Source: Bradyrhizobium lupini
GTDB taxonomy: Bacteria; Pseudomonadota; Alphaproteobacteria; Rhizobiales; Xanthobacteraceae
Reading direction: 5' to 3'
Length of the DNA stretch: 64,000 nt
Assembly (NCBI RefSeq): GCF_040939785.1
Contig: NZ_CP162553.1
Coordinates: 7,645,001-7,709,000 of the forward strand
The position numbers were made by a program, and so were the translations under genes. Below are positions 11,876 through 23,831 of the stretch, in pieces (positions within the stretch are counted from its first letter, which is position 1; the number at the start of each line of letters is the position of its first letter). Below the pieces are notes generated by a model. That model saw only the letters and a list, made by a program, of their open reading frames with translations. It searched no databases and was not told where the DNA came from.

Positions 11876-12565
11876 TCAGTACTTGGCGACCACCGGGCCC
11901 CCGAAGTGATAGTTCACGCCGACCTGCACGGTGTGAAACTCGAGCGTGCCGGAGGGCAGGGCGCCCGAGAAGTAGGTCTCGCCGCCGAGGCTGCGAAAGA
12001 GGTACTCGCCCTTGACCGACCACTGCGGAGCGAAGAACGCTTCGACGCCCGCACCGACGGTCCAGCCGGAGTGCCACTTGCTGTCGGAAACGGTCACGCC
12101 GAGCGCGCTGACGCTGAGCTTGTTGTCGATCCAGGCGTAACCACCGGTGCCGTAAAACAGGACGTTGTTGACGGCGTAGCCGATGCGGCCGCGCACGGTT
12201 CCCATCGCATCGGTTTTGGAGCTGAGGGTGGTGCTGACGAGGCCGAAGCCGGGGACGGCAACGGGGCCGGTGACCGACGCGCTGACATCAGCCCAGGAAC
12301 CATCGGCCTCGACGCCGAGCACGACATTGCCGGTCTGCCAGTTGTAGCCGGCAGTACCGCCGACGAAGCCGCCCTTCATCTTCGGGTCGGTCGAGGAATT
12401 TTCCCAAGCGCCGCCACCGACGATACCGAGGTAGAAGCCGGTCCAGTTGTAGACCGAAGCCATGGCCACCGGGGCCTTGGTGTAGGGGCGCGCCGCGAGA
12501 TCAGCGGCCGAAGCCGGGGCGGCGAGAGCGAACAAACAGGCCGAAGCCAACAAAACCTTTTTCAT
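11876..12565 (-). CDS. Omp31-like outer-membrane beta-barrel protein 1
   Basis: 229-residue porin-family protein. The ATG at 12563-12565 gives a clear signal peptide (MKKVLLASACLFALAAPASA); a TTG 6 nt upstream is less likely. The mature protein starts ADLAARPYTKAP and has the WTGFYLGIVGGG strand typical of Omp25/Omp31 outer-membrane proteins. It ends in alternating beta strands with a C-terminal aromatic, YHFGGPVVAKY. It probably forms an 8-strand barrel; transport activity is not established for the family. It is paralogous to the gene at 12796-13578 but the two have separate terminators and probably separate promoters. Confidence 0.9.
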   Translation of the reverse strand: MKKVLLASACLFALAAPASAADLAARPYTKAPVAMASVYNWTGFYLGIVGGGAWENSSTDPKMKGGFVGGTAGYNWQTGNVVLGVEADGSWADVSASVTGPVAVPGFGLVSTTLSSKTDAMGTVRGRIGYAVNNVLFYGTGGYAWIDNKLSVSALGVTVSDSKWHSGWTVGAGVEAFFAPQWSVKGEYLFRSLGGETYFSGALPSGTLEFHTVQVGVNYHFGGPVVAKY

Positions 12566-12746
12566 TTTCAACTAATCCCAGTCCCAGTTTCTGATTGTGC
12601 CTTCCACGATAGGGAGGGCATCGGACTCACTTGCCCAACTGATGCCGTACTTACACCAGTGAAGCCGCAAGTTGTGTCACTCAAAAGCAACAACGGTCGG
12701 AAAACGGAACGGTTATTGACCGATTAATATTGGAGAACTGCACAGC

Positions 12747-12772
12747 AAAAGGCCGGCGCAAGGCCGGCCTTC
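12747..12772 (-). terminator. Rho-independent terminator of porin gene 2
   Basis: On the minus strand, AAGGCCGGCC and GGCCGGCCTTTT arms surround a TTGCG loop, ending in TTTTGC. It follows the stop codon of the gene ending at 12796 by about 24 nt and is nearly identical to the terminator of porin gene 1. Confidence 0.85.
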
Positions 12773-12795
12773 GAAGTGCGATATGTCCAGCGCGA

Positions 12796-13578
12796 TCAGT
12801 ACCTTGCGATGGCCGGACCGCCCCAGCGATAGTTCAAGCGCACCAGGCCCATGTCTACGTCCTGGCGAATCCGGTCGCTGCCGAATACCGCACCCGCGGG
12901 CGTTGTGAAGCCGATCGTGCGATCGCCAAGGAAGATGTGGTCGTACTCAAAGCCCAGCGACCAGTTCGGGGCGAAGCCGAATTCCAGACCGGCCCCGACC
13001 GTGCCACCCCAGCGAGTCTCCCGGGCCGAAGCCAGCAGCGCGCCCGCGCCGGGCGTACCCGCAGCAGCGTAGATGTCGTACTTGTCACCGACGACGGCGG
13101 CGCCGCCCTTCACGTAAAGCAGCACGTTGTTCCAGGCGTAACCGACCTGACCGGTGATGAGACCGAAAGCGTCGATGCGGGAACGGTTGCGATCACCCGT
13201 CACCAAAGCGGTACCAGGGAAGAGGGTGCTCACGTTGTCGCCCCGGAAGTCAGCCCAGTTGCCCTGGCCTTCCAGACCGAACACCCAATTGGCGGACTGC
13301 CAGCGATAGCCGATCTGGCCGCCGACGGTGCCCCCTGTTGCATTGTGACAGCCTTCGCCGACGAGAACGCCGGTCGCGGGCGTGACGAAGTCCCAGCACT
13401 TGTGGCTGGAGCCACCGCCGCCGTTGATGCCGATGTAGAAGCCGCTCCAGTCGTAGATGGCGGCAACCGCCGGCGGCGGGGCTTTGGTGTAGGGACGCGC
13501 GGCCATGTCCGCCGCGCTTGCGGGAGCCGACAAGCCCATCGCCACTGCACCGATTGCACAAATAAGAAGCTTATTCAT
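12796..13578 (-). CDS. Omp31-like outer-membrane beta-barrel protein 2
   Basis: 260-residue paralogue of the preceding barrel protein. The signal peptide (MNKLLICAIGAVAMGLSAPASA) is followed by ADMAARPYTKAPPPAVAAIY and the WSGFYIGINGGGG strand. Two cysteines in the first loop region (HKCWDF and VGEGCHN) may form a disulfide in the first surface loop, a difference from copy 1. The C-terminus, NYRWGGPAIARY, is a typical aromatic-terminated strand. The ATG at 13578 has GGGGAGA 6 nt upstream. Probably an abundant surface protein; specific role unknown. Confidence 0.9.
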   Translation of the reverse strand: MNKLLICAIGAVAMGLSAPASAADMAARPYTKAPPPAVAAIYDWSGFYIGINGGGGSSHKCWDFVTPATGVLVGEGCHNATGGTVGGQIGYRWQSANWVFGLEGQGNWADFRGDNVSTLFPGTALVTGDRNRSRIDAFGLITGQVGYAWNNVLLYVKGGAAVVGDKYDIYAAAGTPGAGALLASARETRWGGTVGAGLEFGFAPNWSLGFEYDHIFLGDRTIGFTTPAGAVFGSDRIRQDVDMGLVRLNYRWGGPAIARY

Positions 13579-14037
13579 TGCCAGTCTCCCCAGGTTTCGT
13601 CCGCTTCTTATTTCCCCGAAGCGGCTGATCAGGCGCGAGGGCCCATATGAACTAAGTCCGAGGCAACCGTAGCTCTACGGAGCGGCAGAGTCCGTCTCCC
13701 AAATGCAACAAGACCGGGGCAGTGCGAGTACCCATAACTTGCTGAATGTTAAGTTCTTTCTTCCATTTTTGGGAACCTACAAAGGTTCCAATCGACGTGT
13801 GCCTTTCCGCAACACATGTGGCCGATCGATCCCACGCCTTCAGATCTGTCTTCGCCAAGAACAAATCTGGAACGAACCGGAGGTCGATGCTATATGTGGG
13901 GATAACCGGAGGGGTGACGGCCTGATCGTCGTCCGCAAGTGTTCGGCGAGCGTATAGGGTCGCCTCAACAGGCACGGCGGAACGCGGGAGCGGACCGGCC
14001 TTCTTGAATTCAGTGGCATTCGGAGCGGAGAGCGGAG
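13579..14037. other. Gene-free interval between porin 2 and ssb
   Basis: 459 bp of lower GC than its surroundings, with no ORF of protein-like composition. It must hold the promoters of the divergent porin gene and ssb. A short palindrome, CCGTAG-CT-CTACGG, lies at 13667-13680. No SOS box was recognised with confidence. Confidence 0.5.
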
Positions 14038-14535
14038 ATGGCGGGAAGCGTCAACAAGGTCATTCTGGTTGGAAATCTCGGCAAGGATCCTGAAATCCGC
14101 CGCACCCAGGACGGGCGGCCGATCGCCAATCTGAGCGTCGCGACCTCGGAGACGTGGCGCGACAAGGCGACTGGCGAGCGCAAGGAAAAGACCGAGTGGC
14201 ACCGCGTCGTGATCTTCAATGAAGGGCTCTGCAAGGTCGCCGAACAGTATCTGAAGAAGGGCGCCAAGATTTACGTCGAGGGTGCGCTCCAGACCCGCAA
14301 ATGGACCGACCAGAGCGGTGTCGAAAAGTACTCGACCGAAGTCGTGCTCCAGGGGTTCAACTCGACGTTGACGATGCTGGACGGTCGTAGCGGCGGTGGC
14401 GGAGGCGGCAGCTTCGGCGACGAGCCGGGCGGCGATTTCGGCTCCTCCGGTCCGGTCAGCAGCGCGCCGCGGCGCCCTGTTGCCGCCGGCGGCGGTGGCC
14501 GCAACAGCGACATGGACGACGATATCCCGTTCTGA
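14038..14535 (+). CDS. ssb: Single-stranded DNA-binding protein
   Basis: 165-residue SSB. The OB-fold covers residues 1-110 ([21 protein letters not shown], then WHRVVIF and KGAKIYVEG). A Gly-rich linker follows, and the acidic tail DMDDDIPF is the docking site for partner proteins in replication and repair. Length and tail are standard. uvrA lies divergently upstream, as often in alphaproteobacteria, but here two porin genes stand between them. Confidence 0.98.
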   Translation: MAGSVNKVILVGNLGKDPEIRRTQDGRPIANLSVATSETWRDKATGERKEKTEWHRVVIFNEGLCKVAEQYLKKGAKIYVEGALQTRKWTDQSGVEKYSTEVVLQGFNSTLTMLDGRSGGGGGGSFGDEPGGDFGSSGPVSSAPRRPVAAGGGGRNSDMDDDIPF

Positions 14536-14905
14536 GCGATTCCGCTCCAAGAACGCGGCGCCTGATGCGGACGCCCGGCCGGATGGGCGGCGCTTCTCAT
14601 CTCATGTCAGAACATCCCACTAATCGACAGGACGGGCTCGGCATTTCCGGGCCCGCTTCATGTTTGGGGTGAGCTCGGATTGCGGCTTGGCAAACGCGCC
14701 GACGCGGCAAGCTCACCGCGCGGCTTTCCACGCGTGAGCGGCGATTTTGCAAGGCCGATGCGAGTGCTGTCCGAGACACCGCTCGCAAGGGCTTAAGTTG
14801 TTGGAAAAATAGGCGGAACAAGCGCTTCCCAGAACGCCGCGAGGGTGGTTATCAGAGGCTCGATGCGCTATATGATTCCCAGATAAAACCTCACCGGATT
14901 TCCCC
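14536..14905. other. Interval between ssb and gyrA, no gene seen
   Basis: 370 bp without a credible ORF. The last 40 bp are AT-rich (GCGCTATATGATTCCC at about 14866-14881), the best candidate for the gyrA -10 region. A weak GC-rich inverted repeat at about 14630-14660 could terminate ssb transcription, but it has no T-run. Confidence 0.4.
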
Positions 14906-17650
<2,745 letters not shown>

Positions 17651-17662
17651 TGCGTCACCCCC

Positions 17663-17742
17663 TAGCCCGGATGGAGCGCAAGCGAAATCCGGGTTCTTCA
17701 TTCGGACGGCTGTCCCGGATTGAGTTGTGCTCGATCCGGATA
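17663..17742. repeat. REP-like palindromes downstream of gyrA
   Basis: TAGCCCGGAT..AATCCGGG pairs CCCGGAT (17666-17672) with ATCCGGG (17687-17693). A second copy, CCCGGATT..GATCCGGA, follows within 50 bp. The pair lies between the convergent ends of gyrA and kup. It is the same repeat family as at 7264-7350. Confidence 0.6.
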
Positions 17743-17755
17743 CTTCACTGACCAG

Positions 17756-19666
17756 CTAAATCTCCAGCTCCGTGCCGAATTCCACCACCTGCTTGGTCGG
17801 TACGCCGAAGAACGCGGCGGAGCGTTCGGCGTTGCGTTGCAGGAAGGCGAACACGGTTTCGCGCCAGACCCACATGCCCGGCACGTCCTCGCGCGGGATG
17901 ATGGTCTCGCGGCCGACGTAATAGGTGATGTCGGAGAGATCGATGCCGGGCAGCTTGCCGTGGCGGCAGGCGAAGGTCAGCCCTTCGTAAATCGTCGGGT
18001 TCTGCATGAAGCCGTAATGCAGAACGACGCGGGTAATGCCGGGAATGATCTCGATCACCTCGATGCGGTCTTCGTCGGCGATGTGAGGAAGCTCCTCGAT
18101 CAGCACGGTGACCAGGACGATGCGCTCGTGCAGCACGTGGTTGTGCTTGACGAACTGGGTCAGTGCCAGCGGCACGCCGCGCGGCGCCGAGGCCAGGAAC
18201 ACGGCGGTGCCGGGGAGTCTGGCGCTGCACTGGTTGACCGCGGTCTCGATCAGATCCTCCTCGGGCTGGCGCAGCTTCGCGCGTGCGGCTTCGACGAGCT
18301 TCACGCCGCTGCGCCAGGTCAGCATCAGGAAGGCGACGAAGCCCGCCAGCATCAGCGGAAACCAGCCGCCCTCGAACAGCTTGATCGAATTGGCCGAGAA
18401 GAAGATCAAATCGATCACGAAGAAGAAGCCGTTCACGGCAACCACGAGCCACGGTGAATAGCCCCACTGGATCGCGACCAGGGCGGCGAGCAGCGTGGTG
18501 ATCGCCATCAATAGCGACACCGCGATGCCGTAGGCGCCGGCCAGCGCCTCCGAGCTGCCGAAACTCAGCACGGCGCCGAGCGTTGCGGCGGCGAGCAGCC
18601 AGTTCACCAACGGCACGTAGATCTGACCGATCGCGTCGCTCGTGGTGTGACGGATCTGCATGCGCGGCAGGAAGCCGAGCTGGATCGACTGCTGCGTCAA
18701 CGAGAACACGCCGGAGATGATGGCTTGCGAGGCGATCACGGTCGCGACCGCCGAGAACGCGACCAGCGGATAATGCAGGGCGTCAGGGCAGAGCTGGAAG
18801 AACGGATTTTCGATCATGGTGGGATCGGTGATCAGCAGCGCGGCCTGGCCGAAATAGTTCAGCACGAGCGCAGGCAGGCAGATCGCGAACCAGGCCAGCC
18901 GGATCGGCAGGCGGCCGAAATGCCCCATGTCGGCGTACATGGCTTCGCCGCCGGTCACCGCGAGGAAGGCGGCCCCCAGGATCGCGAAGGAGACATGAAA
19001 ATCCTGATGGATCAGGAAGTCGAACGCATAGAGCGGGCTGAGCGCCGCCAGCACCGCCGGCGCCTTGACGATGCCGTGGATGCCGAGCGCTGCCAGCACG
19101 AAGAACCAGGCCAGCATCACCGGTCCGAAGATGCGGCCGATGAAGCCGGTGCCCTGCTTCTGCATCATGAACAGTCCGATCAGGATGACGACGGTCACGG
19201 GCACAACCGCCGGCGCGAGCGAGGGTGCGTCGACCTTCAGACCTTCGATGGCTGAGAGCACGGAGATGGCCGGCGTGATCGCGCCGTCCCCGTACAGTAG
19301 CGCGGCGCCGACGAGGCCGACGACCAGCAAATGCGCGCGCCAGGTACCGGGTTGAGCGTTGCGGGCATGCAGCAAGGCCAGCAGCGCGACGATGCCGCCT
19401 TCGCCGCGGTTATCCGCACGCAGAATCAACAGCGCATATTTCAGTGAGATGATCAGCAACAGCGCCCAGAGGATCAGCGAGGCGACGCCCAGAACGGCAT
19501 CGTTCGTCAAAGTGCCGCCATGGGCGGCGGCCTTGGCGGCTTCCTTCAGGGCGTAGAGGGGGCTGGTGCCGATATCGCCATAGACCACCCCGAGGGCGCC
19601 CATGGTCATGGCAATCGGCAGTGGATCAGGTTGATGGCCGGAGGCGACTGCAGGCGTACTGGACAA
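17756..19666 (-). CDS. kup: Kup-family potassium uptake protein
   Basis: 636-residue K+/H+ symporter of the inner membrane. The signature GALGVVYGDIGTSPLYALKE is at residues 23-42, and LLYGDGAITPAISVLSAIEGL follows, both diagnostic of Kup/HAK/KT transporters. About twelve hydrophobic segments run to residue ~430, followed by a cytoplasmic tail with YYVGRETIIP. Length is standard for the family. It is convergent with gyrA and its stop is 105 bp from the gyrA stop. A stable-looking hairpin lies in its predicted 5' leader. Confidence 0.96.
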   Translation of the reverse strand: MSSTPAVASGHQPDPLPIAMTMGALGVVYGDIGTSPLYALKEAAKAAAHGGTLTNDAVLGVASLILWALLLIISLKYALLILRADNRGEGGIVALLALLHARNAQPGTWRAHLLVVGLVGAALLYGDGAITPAISVLSAIEGLKVDAPSLAPAVVPVTVVILIGLFMMQKQGTGFIGRIFGPVMLAWFFVLAALGIHGIVKAPAVLAALSPLYAFDFLIHQDFHVSFAILGAAFLAVTGGEAMYADMGHFGRLPIRLAWFAICLPALVLNYFGQAALLITDPTMIENPFFQLCPDALHYPLVAFSAVATVIASQAIISGVFSLTQQSIQLGFLPRMQIRHTTSDAIGQIYVPLVNWLLAAATLGAVLSFGSSEALAGAYGIAVSLLMAITTLLAALVAIQWGYSPWLVVAVNGFFFVIDLIFFSANSIKLFEGGWFPLMLAGFVAFLMLTWRSGVKLVEAARAKLRQPEEDLIETAVNQCSARLPGTAVFLASAPRGVPLALTQFVKHNHVLHERIVLVTVLIEELPHIADEDRIEVIEIIPGITRVVLHYGFMQNPTIYEGLTFACRHGKLPGIDLSDITYYVGRETIIPREDVPGMWVWRETVFAFLQRNAERSAAFFGVPTKQVVEFGTELEI

Positions 19667-19685
19667 TGGCGACCCCCCGATGGGA

Positions 19686-19717
19686 TCGCGCCCGACGGGT
19701 CATTCCGACGGGCGCGA
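19686..19717 (-). promoter_or_regulatory. Hairpin in the kup 5' leader
   Basis: A perfect 9-bp inverted repeat (TCGCGCCCG at 19686-19694, CGGGCGCGA at 19709-19717) with a 14-nt loop lies about 20 nt upstream of the kup start codon. There is no T-run, so it is not a terminator. It could affect translation or be an operator. Confidence 0.4.
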
Positions 19718-19815
19718 GCATCAGGCAGTGTGCGACGGGACGTCGCAAATATCCATGGGGTATATCTTTGGGGTTTATCTTGAGAGTTAGCTGACGCGAA
19801 ACTGACAGACCCCCA

Positions 19816-20073
19816 CTACGGAGTACGGTTGGCAGTCACAAGGCGAGCCTCGCGGATGTTGGCTTTGGTGCCGGCCTGGCGGAGGCAGGACGCTTCGAAA
19901 TTCGGCCAGGCCTGCTGCGAGCAGTCCTTGCCGACGGTGCGGATATCGAGCCGGTCGCTCTTGGCAAGCGGCTGCGGCACGCTCGCCTCGACGGTGGGGG
20001 CGAAGCCGGGCAGGAGCGTGAGGGTGGCAGCAACACACGCAGAAATGGCGATCGCCGAAAGAGCCTTGATCAT
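19816..20073 (-). CDS. Small secreted hypothetical protein
   Basis: 85 residues with a signal peptide (MIKALSAIAISACVAATLTLLPGFAP). The short mature part contains KSDRLDIRTVGKDCSQQAWPN and a second Cys (FEASCLRQAG), suggesting one disulfide in the periplasm. Similar small proteins occur in Bradyrhizobium annotated as hypothetical; function unknown. Confidence 0.7.
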   Translation of the reverse strand: MIKALSAIAISACVAATLTLLPGFAPTVEASVPQPLAKSDRLDIRTVGKDCSQQAWPNFEASCLRQAGTKANIREARLVTANRTP

Positions 20074-20320
20074 GACAGTCCCCTGTGATGCGGCCGCTAC
20101 GCCCAGTGTGCGGCCCGTCGTTCGTTGGCTGGATTAGTAACCATGGCCAGTTTCCGGACGTCTTCGCGAACGCGGGAAATGGTTTCGTTCGCGCTCCGTT
20201 TTGTGTCGTGGCCGCCCTTAGGACGAAACAATTCGGCGCATTCCGACACGCTTCTGCGGAAAAACCGCCAGGGAACTTGACCGGCTTGCCGGGCCGGGCA
20301 GGGCGCGGTAGGACGTGGCC

Positions 20321-20815
20321 ATGCCGCGCATTGCCTTCTATCCAGGTTCCTTCGACCCCATCACCAACGGCCATCTGGACGTGGTCCGGCACAGCGTGTC
20401 GCTGTGCGACAGGCTTGTTGTCGCGATCGGGGTGCACCCCGGCAAGAAGCCTCTGTTCTCGACCGAGGAGCGGCTGAAGATGCTCCATGACGTCTGCGGG
20501 CCGGTGGCCGCCCAGGCCGGCTGCTTGCTCGAGGCCGTGACGTTTGACGATCTGTCGGTGACCTCGGCGCGCAAGCACGGTGCCACGATCATGATTCGGG
20601 GCCTGCGCGACGGCACCGACCTCGACTTCGAGATGCAGCTCGCCGGCATGAACGAGGCCATGGCGCCCGAGGTGCATACGATCTTCCTGCCGGCCTCTCC
20701 CATGGTCCGCCCGATCACCGCCACTTTGGTGCGCCAGATCGCTGCCATGGGCGGGGATGTCTCGGCCTTCGTTCCGCCGCTGGTTGCGGCCCAGCTCAAG
20801 GCAAAATTCGCCTGA
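20321..20815 (+). CDS. coaD: Phosphopantetheine adenylyltransferase
   Basis: Fourth step of CoA synthesis: transfers AMP from ATP to 4'-phosphopantetheine, giving dephospho-CoA. The nucleotidyltransferase motif [13 protein letters not shown] (TxGH type) is at the N-terminus, and [13 protein letters not shown] and a modified TATLVRQIA segment (usually SSTLVR) follow. The ATG at 20321 is preferred because TAGGA lies 8 nt upstream; a GTG 6 nt earlier would be too close. It heads a plus-strand series with two cyclophilins and queA. Confidence 0.96.
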   Translation: MPRIAFYPGSFDPITNGHLDVVRHSVSLCDRLVVAIGVHPGKKPLFSTEERLKMLHDVCGPVAAQAGCLLEAVTFDDLSVTSARKHGATIMIRGLRDGTDLDFEMQLAGMNEAMAPEVHTIFLPASPMVRPITATLVRQIAAMGGDVSAFVPPLVAAQLKAKFA

Positions 20816-20856
20816 TAACGGCGGGTTTCCTTTCTCATCTCTGATCCGGAGTTGTC

Positions 20857-21420
20857 ATGATCCGAATTCTCGCAGTTCTTGCCGCGGTTCTGTTCGCGGT
20901 GCCGGCCTTCGCGCAAGCCTTGCCGGCCGGCCTCGACAAGGCCAACGCCATCGTCATCGACTCCACCAAGGGCCGCATCGTCATCAAGCTCCGGCCGGAC
21001 CTTGCGCCCCAGCACGCCGAGCGCATCAAGCAGCTCGCGCGCGAGGGTTTTTACAACAACGTGCCGTTCCACCGCGTCATGGATGGCTTCATGGCGCAGA
21101 CCGGCGACGGTCAGAACTTCAATGGCACCGGCGGCTCGAAATATCCGAACCTGAAGCAGGAATTCTCGAAGGTGCATTTTGCGCGCGGCATCGTCGGCAT
21201 GGCCCGGCGCGGCGACAGCGTCGACTCCGCAAATTCGCAGTTCTTCATCATGTTTGCCGACGGCGGCAGCCTCGACAACCAGTACACCGTGATCGGCGAG
21301 GTCGTGCAGGGCATGGACGTCGTCGACAAGCTGAAGAAGGCGCCTCCCGGATCGAGCGGCGGCACCGTCACCGACCCCGACAAGATGGTGAAGGTGCAGG
21401 TCGCTTCCGACATCAAGTAG
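20857..21420 (+). CDS. Periplasmic cyclophilin-type peptidyl-prolyl isomerase
   Basis: 187-residue cyclophilin with signal peptide (MIRILAVLAAVLFAVPAFAQA), so it acts on proteins in the periplasm. Active-site landmarks are FHRVMDGFMAQTGDG (catalytic Arg and substrate pocket), GMARRGDSVDSANSQFFI and LDNQYTVIGEVVQGMDVV. It lies 41 bp behind coaD and is paralogous to the cytoplasmic enzyme 430 bp downstream. Confidence 0.95.
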   Translation: MIRILAVLAAVLFAVPAFAQALPAGLDKANAIVIDSTKGRIVIKLRPDLAPQHAERIKQLAREGFYNNVPFHRVMDGFMAQTGDGQNFNGTGGSKYPNLKQEFSKVHFARGIVGMARRGDSVDSANSQFFIMFADGGSLDNQYTVIGEVVQGMDVVDKLKKAPPGSSGGTVTDPDKMVKVQVASDIK

Positions 21421-21428
21421 GAGCGGCG

Positions 21429-21854
21429 ATGGCGCGCTGCGGTGGCAAGCTCCTGCTGGTTGCCGCGGTGCTGCTGCTCGGCGTCCCGGGCGCGGTCGCC
21501 GAGGACGCACAGGTCAACACCATCCAGGACATCTTCCGGCATTTGCGCACCTGCTGGAAGCCGCCGCCCGCCGCCAGGGCCCGCCCGATCGACATCACCG
21601 TCGTGGTGAGCTTCAACCGGGCTGGAAACATTCTGGGCCATCCGAGGATTACCTATGAATCCGCGGAGGCTTCCGACAATGACCGGCTGCAATACCGGGT
21701 CGCGGTGATGGAGGCATTGCAACGCTGCACGCCGATGCCATTTACCGATGCGATGGCCGGCGCCGCTGCGGGGCGTCCGTTCGCGATCCAGTTTCGCAAC
21801 CGCAAGTCTTCACCTGACAGGACTTCACCCCCAACCCAAGAGAGACGAGCATGA
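21429..21854 (+). CDS. Periplasmic TolA/TonB C-terminal-like protein
   Basis: 141 residues with a signal peptide (ending near GAVAED). The region LRTCWKPPP..DITVVVSFNRAGNILGHPRI..ALQRCTPMPF has the arrangement of the TolA/TonB C-terminal fold, including a Cys pair about 60 residues apart. It lies between two cyclophilin genes; its stop overlaps the next ATG by 4 bp (ATGA), so translation is probably coupled. Partner and function are unknown. Confidence 0.75.
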   Translation: MARCGGKLLLVAAVLLLGVPGAVAEDAQVNTIQDIFRHLRTCWKPPPAARARPIDITVVVSFNRAGNILGHPRITYESAEASDNDRLQYRVAVMEALQRCTPMPFTDAMAGAAAGRPFAIQFRNRKSSPDRTSPPTQERRA

Positions 21855-22315
21855 GCGCCACCGAAAACACACTGATCCTCGAGACCACGCAGGGCCCCGT
21901 CACCATCGAGATGCGGCCTGATCTGGCGCCCGGCCACGTCGCACGCATCAAGGAACTCGTGCGCGAAGGCTTCTACGACGGCATCGTGTTCCATCGCGTG
22001 ATCGACGGCTTCATGGCGCAGACCGGCTGCCCCCAGGGCACCGGCACCGGCGGCTCCGGCCAGAAGCTGAAGGCCGAGTTCAACAAGGAGCCGCATGTGC
22101 GCGGCACCACCTCGATGGCGCGCGCCGCCAGCCCGGATTCCGGCGATAGCCAGTTCTTCATCTGCTTCGACGATGCCCGCTTCCTCGACAACCAGTACAC
22201 GGTGTGGGGCAAGGTCACCGAGGGCATGGAGAACGTCGACAAGATCAAGCGTGGCGAGCCCGTGCAGAACCCCGACAAGATCGTCAAGGCGCGGATGGCG
22301 GCTGACGCGGCGTAG
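21851..22315 (+). CDS. ppiB: Cytoplasmic cyclophilin-type peptidyl-prolyl isomerase
   Basis: 154-residue single-domain cyclophilin without signal peptide. It has FHRVIDGFMAQTGCPQGTGTGGSG, MARAASPDSGDSQFFICF and LDNQYTVWGKVTEGMENV, the complete PPIase active site. Its ATG overlaps the preceding stop by 4 bp. It probably shares an operon with coaD, the periplasmic cyclophilin and the TolA-like gene. Confidence 0.95.
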   Translation: MSATENTLILETTQGPVTIEMRPDLAPGHVARIKELVREGFYDGIVFHRVIDGFMAQTGCPQGTGTGGSGQKLKAEFNKEPHVRGTTSMARAASPDSGDSQFFICFDDARFLDNQYTVWGKVTEGMENVDKIKRGEPVQNPDKIVKARMAADAA

Positions 22316-22321
22316 GCGTTC

Positions 22322-22435
22322 AACCCTCATGGTGAGGAGGCGCGTGGCGCCGTCTCGAACCATGAAGGCCGAGCTGCAGCAGCGGGGCCTTCATCCGTCG
22401 AGACGCGCGTTCCGCACCCCTCAGGATGAGGAGTG
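22322..22435. repeat. Dispersed palindromic repeat upstream of queA
   Basis: The sequence ACCCTCATGGTGAGGAGGCG..GTCTCGAACCATGAAGGCC is followed by a mirrored GGCCTTCATCCGTCGAGACGCGCG and CCCTCAGGATGAGGAGTG, forming long imperfect inverted arms. I recognise it as another Bradyrhizobium-type intergenic repeat. It separates ppiB from queA. Confidence 0.6.
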
Positions 22436-22457
22436 ACTGTACGGCCCTGAGTCCGAG

Positions 22458-23532
22458 ATGCGCACCGACTTCTTCGATTTCGACCTGCCCGCCGAGCGCA
22501 TCGCATTGCGCCCGGCGAGCCCGCGCGACTCCGCGAAGATGCTGGTCGTCGATCGCGGCACGCTGCGCGACCGAAATCATCACCGACCTGCCGCAATGGC
22601 TGAAGCCGGGCGACCAGCTCGTCGTCAACGACACCAAGGTGATCGCGGCGCAATTAAAAGGCCGTCGCATCGGCCGCGAGACCGAGCCGAAGATCGAGGC
22701 AACGCTGATCAAGCGCCTCGACGGCTCGCGCTGGCAGGCGTTGGTGAAGCCTGCCAAGAAACTCATCGCCGGCGACCGCATCCGCTTCGGCAATGAGGGC
22801 AAGGTCTGCCTGCTCGGCCATCTCGACGCCGAGGTCGAGGCGAAGGGCGGGGAAGGCGAGGTGACGCTGTCATTTTCGTTTCACGGCCCGACGCTGGATC
22901 AAGCCATCGCCGATCTCGGCAGCCCGCCGCTGCCGCCCTACATCGCCTCGAAACGCACGCCTGATGATCAGGATCTCGCCGACTACCAGACCATGTTCGC
23001 TGTGAACGAAGGCGCCGTTGCCGCGCCGACAGCAGGCCTGCATTTCACCCCGGCGCTGGAGCAGGCGATGCACGCGCGCGGCGTCGGCATCAATCGCGTC
23101 ACGCTGCATGTCGGGGCAGGGACCTTCCTGCCGGTGAAGGTGGACGACACCGAAGGCCACAAGATGCATGCCGAGTGGGGTACGCTGTCGTCCGAGACGG
23201 CGGAGCGGCTCAACACGGCGCGCAAGAACGGCGGCCGTATCATCGCGGTTGGCACCACGTCGTTGCGCCTGATCGAAAGCGCAGCCAGCGAGGACGGCAC
23301 CATTGAGCCGTTCGCCGCCGAGACGTCGATCTTCATCACCCCCGGCTATCGCTTCCGCGCCGTTGATATTCTGCTGACCAATTTCCATTTGCCGAAGTCG
23401 ACACTGTTCATGCTGGTGTCGGCGTTCTCCGGGCTGGAGGCGATGCAGCAAGCCTATGCACACGCGATCGCAACCGGCTATCGGTTCTATTCGTACGGGG
23501 ATGCCTGTTTGCTGTTTCCGGCGCGGGAGTGA
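22458..23532 (+). CDS. queA: S-adenosylmethionine:tRNA ribosyltransferase-isomerase, frameshifted
   Basis: Penultimate enzyme of queuosine synthesis: adds the epoxycyclopentane moiety from SAM to the preQ1 base in tRNA. The N-terminus [25 protein letters not shown] is in one frame and [20 protein letters not shown] onward in another. One extra C at about 22571-22572 accounts for the break. Downstream all landmarks are present: [38 protein letters not shown] and [18 protein letters not shown]. Corrected length is about 358 residues. tgt, its usual neighbour, lies 5.2 kb downstream in this window. Confidence 0.92.
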
Positions 23533-23589
23533 CGCCGGCGGCGTTCTCGTGCTATACTGCTCATACGTTTTGCATGGATCGAGTGGCCG

Positions 23590-23831
23590 ATGAACATCCG
23601 TTCCGCGAAAGTCGATGAGCTTGCCCAGCGCCTCGCCCGCCTGACGGGGAAGATATCGAGACGGCGCTCGAACGCGCCATCGAGGAGCGCTTGTCTCGCG
23701 TGGCATCGCCGGCGGTCGATAGGAGGGCCGCCCTGACGTCGTTCTTCGAGCGAACCGCTGGCTTGCCCGTTCTCGATTCTCGGCCTGCAGACGAAATCCT
23801 CGGCTATGACCGTTTCGGGCTGCCGTCCTGA
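23590..23831 (+). CDS. vapB: VapB-type antitoxin, frameshifted
   Basis: Short antitoxin of the type MNIRSAKVDELAQRLARLTG, a frame break, then EDIETALERAIEERLSRV, followed by a toxin-binding tail ending DEILGYDRFGLPS. This matches VapB antitoxins of the Rv0623/PSK type. A G-run at 23646-23649 has four G where five restore the frame. The TGA overlaps the vapC ATG (TGATG), as expected for a translationally coupled toxin-antitoxin pair. A promoter-like TGCTATACTGCTCATACG lies 30-50 bp upstream. Confidence 0.8.

Noticed and set aside
13703..13957. 84-codon ORF upstream of ssb
   Set aside because: No ribosome-binding site, no protein-like composition, and it occupies the promoter region.
23533..23589. 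CRISPR or tandem repeats near vapBC
   Set aside because: Only promoter-like AT-rich sequence, no repeated units.
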